Source: Romboutsia weinsteinii
GTDB lineage: Bacteria > Bacillota > Clostridia > Peptostreptococcales > Peptostreptococcaceae
DNA: 64,000 nucleotides
Reading direction: 5' to 3'
NCBI RefSeq assembly: GCF_002250835.2
Contig: NZ_NOJY02000011.1
Location: 59,209 to 123,208 of the forward strand
Positions 8,033-17,262 of the stretch are shown here, piece after piece. The position numbers and the translations under genes are program-made. Under the pieces are notes generated by a model. The model did no database searches. It saw nothing but the letters and a program-made list of their open reading frames with translations, and was not told the origin of the DNA. Each line of letters opens with the position of its first letter. Position 1 is the first letter of the stretch.

Positions 8033-9178
8033 TTAATAAGTATAGATCTTTTCTACTCTTGTTCCTAGAGCTGTAAGGGTCTCATTATTTATAGTGTTAT
8101 TAATTTTACTTATATCATCAATTGAAACATACTTGCCACAATCTTCACCTATTAAAGTCACTATATCTTCAGCTTTTGCATTATCAATATTAGTTACATC
8201 TACCATAAGTTGATCCATACATATATTGCCAACTATATTACCTTCTTCTCCATTTATTAAAACCCTCATATTTTTTTTAGAAAGCCCACGTGGATATCCG
8301 TCTGCATATCCTATGGTTACTGTTGCTATTTTAGTTTGTTTTGCTGTAGTAAAATTATTACCATAACCAACTGTCTCACTTTTTTTTACATCTTTAACTA
8401 AAGCAATCTTTGACTTAAGAGACAATACAGGCTTAAGATATATATCTTTAATAGTATCATCCATAGGACTACTTGATACACCATATAGAATTATTCCTGG
8501 TCGCACAAAGTCACATTTTAAGTGTCCATAATTCAATATTGCATAGCTACTTTGGATGTGTATCTTACCTACATCTATATTTTCACTTTTTAGCTTATCT
8601 ATTATTTCATAAAATCTCTCAATCTGATTATTAGTAAAAGCAACATCTTCTTCTAATAAGCTATCGGCTCTAGATAAATGACTAAAAGTACCTTCAATTT
8701 GTAGATTTTTACTCTTATAAATAGATACAATATTCTCTAGGTCTTTACAGTTTGCTCCTAATCTATTCATTCCTGTATCAATTTTAACATGAGCTTTTAC
8801 CCTTCCTTCAGTTTCACTAAGCTTATTTGCATAATCATTATCAACTATTGTTTGAGTAATATTAAAATTTATTAAATCATTTTTACGACTTGTTGGAGTA
8901 TATCCTAAGACAAGTATTTCTCCATATATTTTAGATTTTCTTAGCTCTATTGCTTCATCTATACTTGCAACTGCAAAGTTACCAACACCTAGTTTTTGTA
9001 AATGCCTTGATACTTCTACTCCACCATGACCATAAGCATCTGCTTTTACAACTGCCATTACCTTGCAATTATCATCTATTATATTTTCTATTTCACGTAA
9101 GTTATGCTCTAAGTTTGATAAATTTATTTCTCTATAGGATCTTAAATCTTTATAATTTATATCTATTTTATCATTCAT
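8033..9178 (-). CDS. vanTr: serine/alanine racemase, separate catalytic half of VanT
   Basis: PLP enzyme of 381 residues that should supply D-Ser for D-Ala-D-Ser precursors. Lys45 in AVVKADAYGHGG is the PLP lysine, and the second-domain motifs GYADGYPRG and GNICMDQ are present. Near the C-terminus the text TINNETLT has Asn365 where ordinary alanine racemases have Tyr (TINYE). That Tyr-to-Asn change is a known mark of VanT serine racemases. In most clusters VanT is one long protein fused to a membrane domain; here that domain is the adjacent gene at 9193, 14 bp away. Confidence 0.85.
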   Translation of the reverse strand: MNDKIDINYKDLRSYREINLSNLEHNLREIENIIDDNCKVMAVVKADAYGHGGVEVSRHLQKLGVGNFAVASIDEAIELRKSKIYGEILVLGYTPTSRKNDLINFNITQTIVDNDYANKLSETEGRVKAHVKIDTGMNRLGANCKDLENIVSIYKSKNLQIEGTFSHLSRADSLLEEDVAFTNNQIERFYEIIDKLKSENIDVGKIHIQSSYAILNYGHLKCDFVRPGIILYGVSSSPMDDTIKDIYLKPVLSLKSKIALVKDVKKSETVGYGNNFTTAKQTKIATVTIGYADGYPRGLSKKNMRVLINGEEGNIVGNICMDQLMVDVTNIDNAKAEDIVTLIGEDCGKYVSIDDISKINNTINNETLTALGTRVEKIYTY

Positions 9179-9192
9179 AATAACCCCTCTAA

Positions 9193-10224
9193 TTATTTTC
9201 TTTTGACTTTGATTTTATTTATATTCATAAATACTAATGATGCAAAAATAGATAATATAACTACCACTAAGTAATTAATAACACTATTGTTTACTAATAC
9301 ATCACTAGTTTTTGTAAGCTTTCCAATCATTCTAACTACAACTATTATCATTGGATGAATAATATAGATATATAAACTCATATCTCTTAAATTCTTCATC
9401 TTTGTATTTTTTAGTTGTAAACATATCTTAAATAAGAAATACACTGTCGGCACTAAAAATACAGTCATACTATCATGTCTTGCTATATTGTTAGTTTTAA
9501 GTAATATAAACTCTACTAAAAATAATAGGAAACATAGTGTAAATCTACTCAAATCTTTTCTCATTACTTTATCTTCTTTTTCTAAGTTATAAAGTTTAGA
9601 TAACTTAAATCCTAAAAGTATAAAAATTGGCGCGAAAAATATACCATTTCTTGTATAATCAAATACCGTAAACAAATGGTCATATATCATTTTTATTGAA
9701 TCTATATTTTGAGTAATACCAAAGTAACTATCACCTAATAATCCAATAATATATAAAGCTATACTTATAAATAAAGTAATCTTAAATGAAAATTTACACC
9801 TTAGTATATACACTATACATACACCTATTATTGAGGCAGGCAAGTACCATAAATGATATAGTGTGCCATCAAAGAATAAATCCTTTAATATTTTTCCTAT
9901 ATTTAAACTTTCACTAAAGTATCCATTGTATATATTAAGTGGAATGTAAATCAATATTGAAATTAAATATATACTCAAAATTTTATTTATATATTTAACA
10001 GTAATTTTATTATTGTATTTTCTATTATCAATAAACCGTATAGATAATAAATATCCTGAGGCTACAAAGAAAAATGGAACTGCCAATCTGGCAATTATTC
10101 TAGTTAGAATAAAATTACCAGATTCGCTATATGTCAAAAGTGGATCTGTGTGAATAGCTACCACAAGTAGTGATGCAATAAATTTAAATAAATCAATTTG
10201 TCCAAAACTTATTTTTTCATTCAT
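9193..10224 (-). CDS. vanTm: membrane acyltransferase-3 protein, separate membrane half of VanT
   Basis: Integral membrane protein of 343 residues with about ten hydrophobic helices. The N-terminal text IDLFKFIASLLVVAIHTDPL and the later FFFVASGYLL are typical of acyltransferase-3 proteins. In VanT this domain is thought to import serine or anchor the racemase. It lies between vanXY and the racemase gene, each gap under 16 bp. The split matches the vanTm/vanTr pair described for vanL clusters. It shows no sign of being a broken fusion: both genes have their own ribosome sites and starts. Confidence 0.82.
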   Translation of the reverse strand: MNEKISFGQIDLFKFIASLLVVAIHTDPLLTYSESGNFILTRIIARLAVPFFFVASGYLLSIRFIDNRKYNNKITVKYINKILSIYLISILIYIPLNIYNGYFSESLNIGKILKDLFFDGTLYHLWYLPASIIGVCIVYILRCKFSFKITLFISIALYIIGLLGDSYFGITQNIDSIKMIYDHLFTVFDYTRNGIFFAPIFILLGFKLSKLYNLEKEDKVMRKDLSRFTLCFLLFLVEFILLKTNNIARHDSMTVFLVPTVYFLFKICLQLKNTKMKNLRDMSLYIYIIHPMIIVVVRMIGKLTKTSDVLVNNSVINYLVVVILSIFASLVFMNINKIKVKRK

Positions 10225-10239
10225 TTATCAACATCCTCT

Positions 10240-11046
10240 CTATAACCACACTGTAACAATAAATCCATTTATATTGTTTCCAGATACAGAGTATTTCTTA
10301 TTACTATCTATCTTGATTTCAGTGTTATCACCTTTGCCTTCAATATAATACACTTGTACTTTTTCTTGCTTATCAGTTGTAAATAAATATCTGTTATCAA
10401 ACGTAAAGTCAACTATAAAGTCCATATACTCTTCTAAACAAAAATTATATTTATCCATAATCTCAGCATGAGGTCTTCCAACATATCTAAAGTGCCACTT
10501 TTCCTCAGATATCCCCGTTATATCTTCTTTATCATAGCTATATCTCATAACAAACCCATAGCTTTTTGCTAAATCTTTAAATTCCTTACAAATACCTATA
10601 TCAGGAAATGATGGGCATATAAAATCTATATTTTCAACTACTTCTCCTAGGTCTATTGCAAGACCTGTTTGATGCTCACTTTCCATAGGTCTTGCTACGT
10701 ATTTTCTAGTAAATTCTATACCATTTTCAAATATAGATTTATCATAGATTTCTCTTTGCTCGTCTTTACTTCTATATCCACTTACTGCCACCATTTTTTG
10801 TTGTCCATTTATAGCATCTATTAATTCTTTTAATGAATTATCCATAAGTTTACTAACATACATAGGCGATTGATCATATTTATATAAATATGTATCGTCT
10901 ACTTCTATTAAATCTAGATTGCTTCCTAAAAATTTATGATTTTTATTAACTAATATTAAGCTTCCATTATAAATATCTTCTTTTCTTAACTTTACTATCT
11001 TGAAATCTTTTTCATCACATATAACCCTATCCATTAATTCAATCAT
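10240..11046 (-). CDS. vanXY: VanXY-type bifunctional D,D-dipeptidase/D,D-carboxypeptidase
   Basis: Zinc enzyme of 268 residues that destroys D-Ala-D-Ala and trims D-Ala-ended precursors, so that D-Ser-ended ones dominate. His125 and Asp132 in SEHQTGLAID, and Glu182, Trp184 and His185 in EKWHFRYVG, are the expected ligands and catalytic residues. No signal peptide is seen, in keeping with cytoplasmic VanXY enzymes. A 60-residue extension follows the catalytic domain. The gene starts 2 bp after the ligase stop. Confidence 0.87.
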   Translation of the reverse strand: MIELMDRVICDEKDFKIVKLRKEDIYNGSLILVNKNHKFLGSNLDLIEVDDTYLYKYDQSPMYVSKLMDNSLKELIDAINGQQKMVAVSGYRSKDEQREIYDKSIFENGIEFTRKYVARPMESEHQTGLAIDLGEVVENIDFICPSFPDIGICKEFKDLAKSYGFVMRYSYDKEDITGISEEKWHFRYVGRPHAEIMDKYNFCLEEYMDFIVDFTFDNRYLFTTDKQEKVQVYYIEGKGDNTEIKIDSNKKYSVSGNNINGFIVTVWL

Positions 11047-11048
11047 GA

Positions 11049-12116
11049 CTAAGCTTCCTCTAATACAAGCACTTCTGATAAAGTAACTTCTATTAATTTG
11101 TCTATTAATTTTGTGTAACTTAATCCAATCAAATCCATCATTCTTGGGTATCTACTACTATCTGTAAAACCTGGTATAGTATTTACTTCATTGAAGAATA
11201 CATCTCCCTTTTTATCTATAAACATATCAACCCTTGCTAGACCTTCACAAGAAAGTGCCTTGTAAATTTTAGTTGCTATTTCTTTAATTTCTTCAGCTTT
11301 AAAATCTGTAATTCTTGCTGGTGTGTGAATTCTTGAAGTTTCTAAAGTATACTTTTCATTAAAATCAAAGAATCCTCTTGATAACTCTATCTCATCAACT
11401 CCACCTACAATAAGTTCATCTTTTCCTAAAATAGCACACCCTACTTCAAATCCATCTATAGCTTCTTCTATTACTACCTTATCATCTTGTAGTAAAGCTT
11501 CATCTATAGCATAATCTAATTCTTCAAAGCTAGATATCCTAGTAATACCTATTGATGAACCTGATTTGGCTGGCTTAACATACATTGGTAATTTCATAGC
11601 TTTCTCATTTAACATATTTATTGCATCTTCTTTATCATATAAAGTTATAGATTTTGCAACTTTTATTCCCTCTTTAGCTACCAACGTATGTGCTATTGCC
11701 TTGTCCATACATATAGCTGATGACAATGTTTTACATCCTACAAATGGTATTTCTGAAAGCTCTAACAATCCTTGTAATGTTCCATCTTCAGCATACTTTC
11801 CATGTAGTACAGGGAATATTACATCTACTGGTACTATATTTGCTTTATTATTTTCTATTTCAATAAATCCTTTATGACTTTGGCATGGTGATAAAAATGC
11901 CTCCTTACAGCTCACATGCTTATACCATGTATTATTTCTTATATTATTTGTACTTCCTTCATATCTAAGCCATTTTCCTTCTTTTGTAATTCCAATAGTC
12001 ATTATATTGTATTTATCTTTGTCAATATTATCTATTACAGCTGATGCTGACTTTAAAGAAACTTCATATTCATTAGATTTTCCACCAAATATTATAAGTA
12101 CATTATTTTTATTCAT
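11049..12116 (-). CDS. vanG: D-alanine--D-serine ligase (VanC/E/G/L/N group)
   Basis: ATP-grasp ligase of 355 residues that makes D-Ala-D-Ser. The omega-loop text EKYTL (254-258) is diagnostic of the D-Ser ligases; D-Lac ligases differ here. Other ligase marks are IIFGGKSNEYEVSL at the N-terminus, HGKYAEDG and NEVNTIPGFT near the end. First gene of its unit, behind the promoter region 12199-12240. The exact van type cannot be fixed by eye: the symbol follows the usual clostridial label, while the gene order is closer to vanC, vanE and vanL operons. Confidence 0.85.
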   Translation of the reverse strand: MNKNNVLIIFGGKSNEYEVSLKSASAVIDNIDKDKYNIMTIGITKEGKWLRYEGSTNNIRNNTWYKHVSCKEAFLSPCQSHKGFIEIENNKANIVPVDVIFPVLHGKYAEDGTLQGLLELSEIPFVGCKTLSSAICMDKAIAHTLVAKEGIKVAKSITLYDKEDAINMLNEKAMKLPMYVKPAKSGSSIGITRISSFEELDYAIDEALLQDDKVVIEEAIDGFEVGCAILGKDELIVGGVDEIELSRGFFDFNEKYTLETSRIHTPARITDFKAEEIKEIATKIYKALSCEGLARVDMFIDKKGDVFFNEVNTIPGFTDSSRYPRMMDLIGLSYTKLIDKLIEVTLSEVLVLEEA

Positions 12117-12198
12117 TTATTAAATCTCCTCTATTCTTAAGTTTTATATTATTTTTGTTTTCTAATTTAACTTTATACACTTATTCTAAGATACAAAA

Positions 12199-12240
12199 CT
12201 TAAGCAATTTATAAATAAACCTTAAGCTTTCTTAAGTTTT
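12199..12240 (-). promoter_or_regulatory. probable VanR-controlled promoter region, copy 1
   Basis: On the minus strand this begins with two CTTAAG direct repeats 10 bp apart, then an A/T-rich stretch and a third CTTAAG. It is the homologue of 7856-7897 (36 of 42 identical) and lies 83 bp ahead of the ligase start. VanR binding is inferred. Confidence 0.6.
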
Positions 12241-12270
12241 TCTTATAGATTTATTACTTTACAACAAAAA

Positions 12271-12296
12271 AAGATATTGCTATATAGCAATATCTT
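12271..12296 (-). terminator. terminator overlapping the end of the MATE gene
   Basis: A perfect 26-bp palindrome (arms AAGATATTGCTA and TAGCAATATCTT) followed on the minus strand by seven T. The stop codon of the 12280 gene lies inside it. Confidence 0.85.
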
Positions 12297-13644
12297 CATA
12301 TTCAACATCTTTATTTTCATCCATTATTTTATTTATTTTTTTATAGTAAGCTATCATAAGAGGCACAGCTGCTGCTACCCAAGCAACTGGATCTGATAGA
12401 CATATCCCTGCAAATCCTATAAACTTCGGTAGTGTAAAAGCTACTGCTGCTCTTGCTAGTAATTCCGCGACTCCAGCCATCATTGGTACAAATGAATCTC
12501 CCATACCTTGAAGTACACTTCTATATACAAGTATAAATCCTAGAGGTATAAAGAATACCGCAGAATAATTAAATACTTGTTGTGCATAGCTAAATATTTC
12601 TGGAGTTGGATTTTCTATAAATAGCATTACAAAATATTTACCTAAGAATACAAGTACAGCACCTGCTATTAAACTTGATATAATAGATACTTTATTCATT
12701 ATTTTAATACCATTTTTTATACGATCAAATCTTTTAGCTCCTAAGTTTTGTCCTGCATAAGTTGCAATAGTAACCCCAAATGAAATAGCTGGCTGCATAA
12801 CAAGTTGTAAAACTTTAGAAGATGCTGTATAAGCCGCTATTACAGTTGAACCAAATACATTTATAGCACTTTGAACTATTATTATACCTATTGCAGTCAC
12901 TGAAAACTGTAGCCCCATTGGTATACCTATCTTTAAATGTGTTTTGTAGTATTCTTTTTCAGCTTTAAAATCTTCTTTTTTAAGCCTTAATATTTTAAAT
13001 TTTTTATAGCTATATATTATACATAGCACTGCTGCAAACCCTTGAGCTATATTAGTTGCGTAAGCTGCTCCTGCTACACCCATGTTAAATTTAGCTATAA
13101 ATACTAAATCTAATATAATATTAAGAACTGAAGCTATTATTAAGAAGTATAATGGTGTTTTACTATCCCCTAAAGCTCTAAGTATTCCTGCTGCCATATT
13201 ATAAAGTGATTGAGTTATTATTCCTGCAAAAATTATTGTAATATATGTGTTTGCATCTTTAAATATATTATCTGGGGTATTCATAAGTCTAAGTAGAGGC
13301 GTTTTCACTAATAAAGCTATTACTGTAATTATTACCGTTGATATTATTGTCAAAATAATATTACTTGCCGCAGCTTTTTTGATTCCAGCTTCATCTTTAG
13401 CTCCAAATTTCTGTGATACTAATACTCCAAATCCACTTGTAAGTCCAAGTATCATTCCATTTACTAAAAAGAACATTGATCCCGTAGTACCTACTGCTGC
13501 TAGAGCATCTACTCCTACAAATCTTCCTACTATTATAGTATCGACCATACTATATAATTGCTGAAATATATTTCCGATAAGTAATGGTATCGAGAAAAAT
13601 ATAAAAATCTTCAAAGGGCTTCCTTTGGTCATGTCGTTGGTCAT
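12280..13644 (-). CDS. MATE family efflux transporter
   Basis: Complete exporter of 454 residues with twelve predicted helices. The N-terminal half contains LYSMVDTIIVGRFVGVDALA and the repeat half PMGLQFSVTAIGIIIVQ, as in the NorM/DinF-like branch. AGGAGG precedes the ATG. A strong promoter at 13751-13779 and a leader hairpin at 13701-13726 precede it, so regulation in the leader is possible. It is upstream of the van ligase unit on the same strand but separated from it by its own terminator. Substrate unknown. Confidence 0.9.
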   Translation of the reverse strand: MTNDMTKGSPLKIFIFFSIPLLIGNIFQQLYSMVDTIIVGRFVGVDALAAVGTTGSMFFLVNGMILGLTSGFGVLVSQKFGAKDEAGIKKAAASNIILTIISTVIITVIALLVKTPLLRLMNTPDNIFKDANTYITIIFAGIITQSLYNMAAGILRALGDSKTPLYFLIIASVLNIILDLVFIAKFNMGVAGAAYATNIAQGFAAVLCIIYSYKKFKILRLKKEDFKAEKEYYKTHLKIGIPMGLQFSVTAIGIIIVQSAINVFGSTVIAAYTASSKVLQLVMQPAISFGVTIATYAGQNLGAKRFDRIKNGIKIMNKVSIISSLIAGAVLVFLGKYFVMLFIENPTPEIFSYAQQVFNYSAVFFIPLGFILVYRSVLQGMGDSFVPMMAGVAELLARAAVAFTLPKFIGFAGICLSDPVAWVAAAVPLMIAYYKKINKIMDENKDVEYEDIAI

Positions 13645-13700
13645 ATATTCATTCCTCCTGTTATTTAATTTATTTTATATAAGCTAATTAAGTTCAAATT

Positions 13701-13726
13701 AAAAGGCACTACTCAGCGTAATGCCT
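13701..13726 (-). promoter_or_regulatory. hairpin in the leader of the MATE gene
   Basis: On the minus strand AGGCATTAC pairs with GTAGTGCCT (nine pairs, one G-U) around a five-base loop, followed by TTTT. It lies between the promoter and the ribosome site and could be an attenuator. No known riboswitch fold was recognised. Confidence 0.45.
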
Positions 13727-13750
13727 GGTTTAAATGTTTTAATCTTATAA

Positions 13751-13779
13751 ATGATACCAAATAAGAAAGCATTGGTCAA
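13751..13779 (-). promoter_or_regulatory. promoter of the MATE gene
   Basis: Minus strand: TTGACC (13774-13779), exactly 17 bp, then TATCAT (13751-13756). Confidence 0.6.
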
Positions 13780-13900
13780 TAGAATGTTGAAATAGCAACG
13801 TTTTCATAATATATAAAGCCTATCAAATTATTCAATCAATGCTAATTCAGCTATACTTTCACATATTATCTACTACGAGCTATATTATTACCAATAAAAA

Positions 13901-13929
13901 GACCATATTGAGTATTATTCAACATGGTC
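13901..13929 (-). terminator. terminator of ABC module 1
   Basis: Minus strand GACCATGTTGAA pairs with TTCAATATGGTC-like sequence, followed by TTTTT. It lies directly after the ATPase gene ending at 13939. Confidence 0.85.
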
Positions 13930-13938
13930 TATACACAA

Positions 13939-14607
13939 CTAATTGGCTATAATTTTACCGTCACTAATAGTTATAACATTTTCCGCACTCTTAGCTATTT
14001 CCTCATTATGAGTTATCATAACTAATGTCTGTTTATATTCATCTACGCAAAACTTTAGTAGATTCATTACTTCATCAGTTGTTTTACTGTCTAAGTTTCC
14101 AGTTGGCTCATCTGCAAATATTATTGAGGGTTTATTTGCAAGTGCTCTAGCTATTGCAACTCTCTGCTGTTGTCCACCTGATAATTCATTTGGAAATTTA
14201 TTGATTTGAGATTTAAGACCTAACTTAACTATCAAATCTTCTATGTACTCTTTATCTACTTTTTTACCACTAAGTGAAACAGGTAGCACTATATTCTCAT
14301 ATACATTTATGACTGGTATCAGATTAAAACTTTGAAATATAAATCCAAATTCTTCTCTTCTTATCTTAGACAGTTTATCGTCATTTAAAGTATATAAATC
14401 TAAATTATCCATAAATACTTTACCAGAAGTTGGTTTATCAAGCCCTGCCATACTATGAAGCAAGGTACTCTTTCCTGAACCACTTTGCCCAATTATAGCT
14501 GTGAATTTATGAGGCTGTATCTCCAAATTTATCCCATCAATCGCTCTAACTTCACTATCACCCTTACCGTACATTTTTCTTAAATCTATAGTTTTTAAAG
14601 TTTTCAT
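13939..14607 (-). CDS. ABC transporter ATP-binding protein, module 1
   Basis: ATPase of the MacB/LolD type, 222 residues, powering the permease encoded 67 bp upstream. Walker A GQSGSGKS near residue 41, signature LSGGQQQR and Walker B IIFADEP are all intact. The ATG at 14607 is chosen: GGAGG lies seven bases ahead of it, and a TTG just before it is the only longer option. It is last in the module 1 transcript, before the terminator at 13901. Its paralogues are at 21712 and 32022. Likely cargo is an antimicrobial peptide or a lipid-linked signal; this is inferred from the kinase pairing. Confidence 0.9.
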   Translation of the reverse strand: MKTLKTIDLRKMYGKGDSEVRAIDGINLEIQPHKFTAIIGQSGSGKSTLLHSMAGLDKPTSGKVFMDNLDLYTLNDDKLSKIRREEFGFIFQSFNLIPVINVYENIVLPVSLSGKKVDKEYIEDLIVKLGLKSQINKFPNELSGGQQQRVAIARALANKPSIIFADEPTGNLDSKTTDEVMNLLKFCVDEYKQTLVMITHNEEIAKSAENVITISDGKIIAN

Positions 14608-14674
14608 CAACTAACCTCCAAGTACAATAAATATTTTTAAATCCTTAATGTAAAAATTACTTATCTCATAATAA

Positions 14675-17239
14675 CTAATCGTTATCTTTTATTCCCTCAA
14701 TAATGCTCATATTTTTTAAATCTCTACTGCTCGTAGCTACTGCGATTAAGCATACAGTTACAGATATTACAAAGAATATTATTGATTCTTCAACTGGGAA
14801 TATAAAAGACATAAAGTTTTCTATTCCATAATTTTTATAAGCACCATTGTTCCAGTTTACAAATTTAGTTAAATTCATAATTGATGGAATTAAAGTGATT
14901 ATAAAACTTAATATTGCATATGCTAGCGCTTCATAAATGACCATTTTCTTCATATTTTTCACACTCAATCCTATTGCTCTAAGTGTTGCAATTTCTTTTT
15001 TCCTTATAAGTAAATTAGTTTTTATTGTACAGAAGATATTAATTCCTGCTATTATTAAGACTAATACTACTATAGATAACTGACTCTTAGTATGCTCTTT
15101 TGCTGAGCTATCCATCATCTCATTGAAACTCAACTTACTTTCAAATTGTGATAAATGAATATTATTAGAAACTTTTCTTACTTTTTCATTTACAGTTTTA
15201 TCATATGTATCTTCTAAGTTTATACCTAATTTATTGTATTTTTTTTCACCAACAATATGTTTAGAAAGGCTATTCGCTGTTACAATCTCAAAATTACGAG
15301 CTAAATCTCCATCTCCCTTAGACATCCAATCAGGTTTTAATATTGCACATACCCTTACTTTACTTTCTTTATATTCAGTGTTTCCATCTTCTGTAGTTGG
15401 CACTTTTATTGTTATAGTGTCTCCTATCTTTAAATCAGGGAAGACTTTTTTAAACTCATTTGTTTTAGATTCATCGTAAAAATAGTTATATACTGCTACA
15501 TTTGGCATTCCTTTGCTTAAACTTCCAATCTCATATATATGCCCTTCTTGTAAGAAGTTTTTTAATGTATGTTTTATATAGTCAGGTCCAAATAATTTTA
15601 CATCCATATTATATTCCATTTTCTCTTGTTCTTGTATTCCTTTGCTCTTTGCAAAGTCTTTATCCATTTCATTCTTTTTATAATCTAATAATCCACTTTC
15701 TATTTGTAGCGGAATCACACTCTTTACACCATCTATATTTTTTAATTTATTTACATCACTATCTGTGTACACGACATTATCTATATCTGAATTTACTCCA
15801 AATTGTATTGTTATGTCATACCTTTTTTGCATATTCTCAATTTTATCACTCACTTCCTCTTTCATACTTGAGAATGTAGTTAAAAATACATATCCTCCTA
15901 GTGCAATTGATATCATAGATATTAGTGCTCTACTTTTATTCCTTCCAATATTTTTAAATCCCATATATCCATAAAATCCAAATATCTTACTTAAAAATTT
16001 CCCAACTCTGTAGCTTCCCCTATAACCCTTAAACTTATCGGTTTTCTTTGTGGCTTCAATGGATGATACATTACCAACCTTGAAAATAGGTATAATACAA
16101 GAAGCAAAAACAGAAAATACACCTGTTATTATAGCTTTCATAATATTTTCATTACTTACATATAACTTTGGCTTTATTACTGCCTCTTGATATATAAAAG
16201 GATTAGATGTATTGACTACTATGTACGAAGATATAACACCAAGTACCAATCCTACGGCTATACCTAAAGCCATTATAATTAATGCCTGATATATTATCAT
16301 ACATCTAACTTTTTTCTTACTTGCACCTATTAATCTAAGTAATCCCATTTCTTTTATTGTTTCGTTTAATGTTATATTAAAAATATTGAATACGAAAATT
16401 GCTGCTGTAATTATAATTAAAACTTCCCTTTTATAAGCCTCTGGATTTTCTCTATCTATTTTTTTATCCATTAACTGTCTTACAAGAGGCATATTTGGTG
16501 AATAACTAGCTTCACCTAAATTGTGTTTTGCCATAATTTTATGAGCTTGTCCATCAGGATTTTGTGAACCACTTTTTAGACTTAATAAATTGTCATAGGT
16601 AATTATATCTGGTGGTATTATATTATTTTTTTCATCATTACCGTATGTAAATGCTTCAAAAGGAATATTTATATCATAAAAATCATAAAATCCTTCTGGC
16701 TTTTTTATAACTCCTACAAGTTTAAATTTTTTGTCTACAGTATAGACTTTGTTATTTCCTTCGTCATCTTTATATTTCTTTTTAATTGTAAAATCTAAGG
16801 TAGTATTTAATTTATCAGATATATCCATTGCTTCTAAAGTATTTTCTTCCATTACTATTTCATTATTATTATTTGGAAGTCTACCTTTTGTTAATTTTCC
16901 TGACTTATTGGCCACGTAATCTTTATTTGCTGATCTTAGTGGAAATGAATTTCCCTTTTCATCTACAATATTACCTAAGTTTTGTACTGTAGTAGTTTTT
17001 GATACATCCTTATCATTTTTTAACTTTTCATTTCCATCTGAATTTAAATCCTTAAATTCTAAATGATATCCACCATAAAGTTTGTTTATTGCTTCTACAT
17101 CATTTTTGTATTTGGATTTGTTTATAACACTAGTTCCAAATATTAATACTACACCTAATGCAACACCTAATATTAACAATGATGTTCTAAGCTTCTTTTT
17201 CCTCAAATATGCTAGTGACATTTTTAAATATATTCCCAT
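14675..17239 (-). CDS. double-FtsX ABC transporter permease, module 1
   Basis: Permease of 854 residues. Residues 17-38 form an N-terminal helix, then a large outside domain, three helices around 270-380 (first FtsX domain), another helix near 440, a second outside domain of about 270 residues, and three C-terminal helices. This layout is typical of transporters that act on peptides or lipids at the outer face rather than classical importers. The start has AAAGGAG upstream. Paralogues of similar length lie at 22397 and 32698. It follows a lipoprotein and a DUF3139-like protein in one transcript. Confidence 0.88.
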   Translation of the reverse strand: MGIYLKMSLAYLRKKKLRTSLLILGVALGVVLIFGTSVINKSKYKNDVEAINKLYGGYHLEFKDLNSDGNEKLKNDKDVSKTTTVQNLGNIVDEKGNSFPLRSANKDYVANKSGKLTKGRLPNNNNEIVMEENTLEAMDISDKLNTTLDFTIKKKYKDDEGNNKVYTVDKKFKLVGVIKKPEGFYDFYDINIPFEAFTYGNDEKNNIIPPDIITYDNLLSLKSGSQNPDGQAHKIMAKHNLGEASYSPNMPLVRQLMDKKIDRENPEAYKREVLIIITAAIFVFNIFNITLNETIKEMGLLRLIGASKKKVRCMIIYQALIIMALGIAVGLVLGVISSYIVVNTSNPFIYQEAVIKPKLYVSNENIMKAIITGVFSVFASCIIPIFKVGNVSSIEATKKTDKFKGYRGSYRVGKFLSKIFGFYGYMGFKNIGRNKSRALISMISIALGGYVFLTTFSSMKEEVSDKIENMQKRYDITIQFGVNSDIDNVVYTDSDVNKLKNIDGVKSVIPLQIESGLLDYKKNEMDKDFAKSKGIQEQEKMEYNMDVKLFGPDYIKHTLKNFLQEGHIYEIGSLSKGMPNVAVYNYFYDESKTNEFKKVFPDLKIGDTITIKVPTTEDGNTEYKESKVRVCAILKPDWMSKGDGDLARNFEIVTANSLSKHIVGEKKYNKLGINLEDTYDKTVNEKVRKVSNNIHLSQFESKLSFNEMMDSSAKEHTKSQLSIVVLVLIIAGINIFCTIKTNLLIRKKEIATLRAIGLSVKNMKKMVIYEALAYAILSFIITLIPSIMNLTKFVNWNNGAYKNYGIENFMSFIFPVEESIIFFVISVTVCLIAVATSSRDLKNMSIIEGIKDND

Positions 17240-17262
17240 AAAATCACTCTCCTTTTATAATT

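Noticed and set aside
9193..10224. Split VanT as a frameshift or sequencing error
   Set aside because: The membrane gene ends and the racemase gene begins with its own ribosome site and ATG 14 bp later; both have natural ends, as in known vanTm/vanTr pairs.
15502..15879. Plus-strand open frame of 125 codons
   Set aside because: It lies wholly opposite the module 1 permease, has no ribosome site and is a low-complexity Tyr/Leu/Phe/His-rich shadow of an AT-rich gene.
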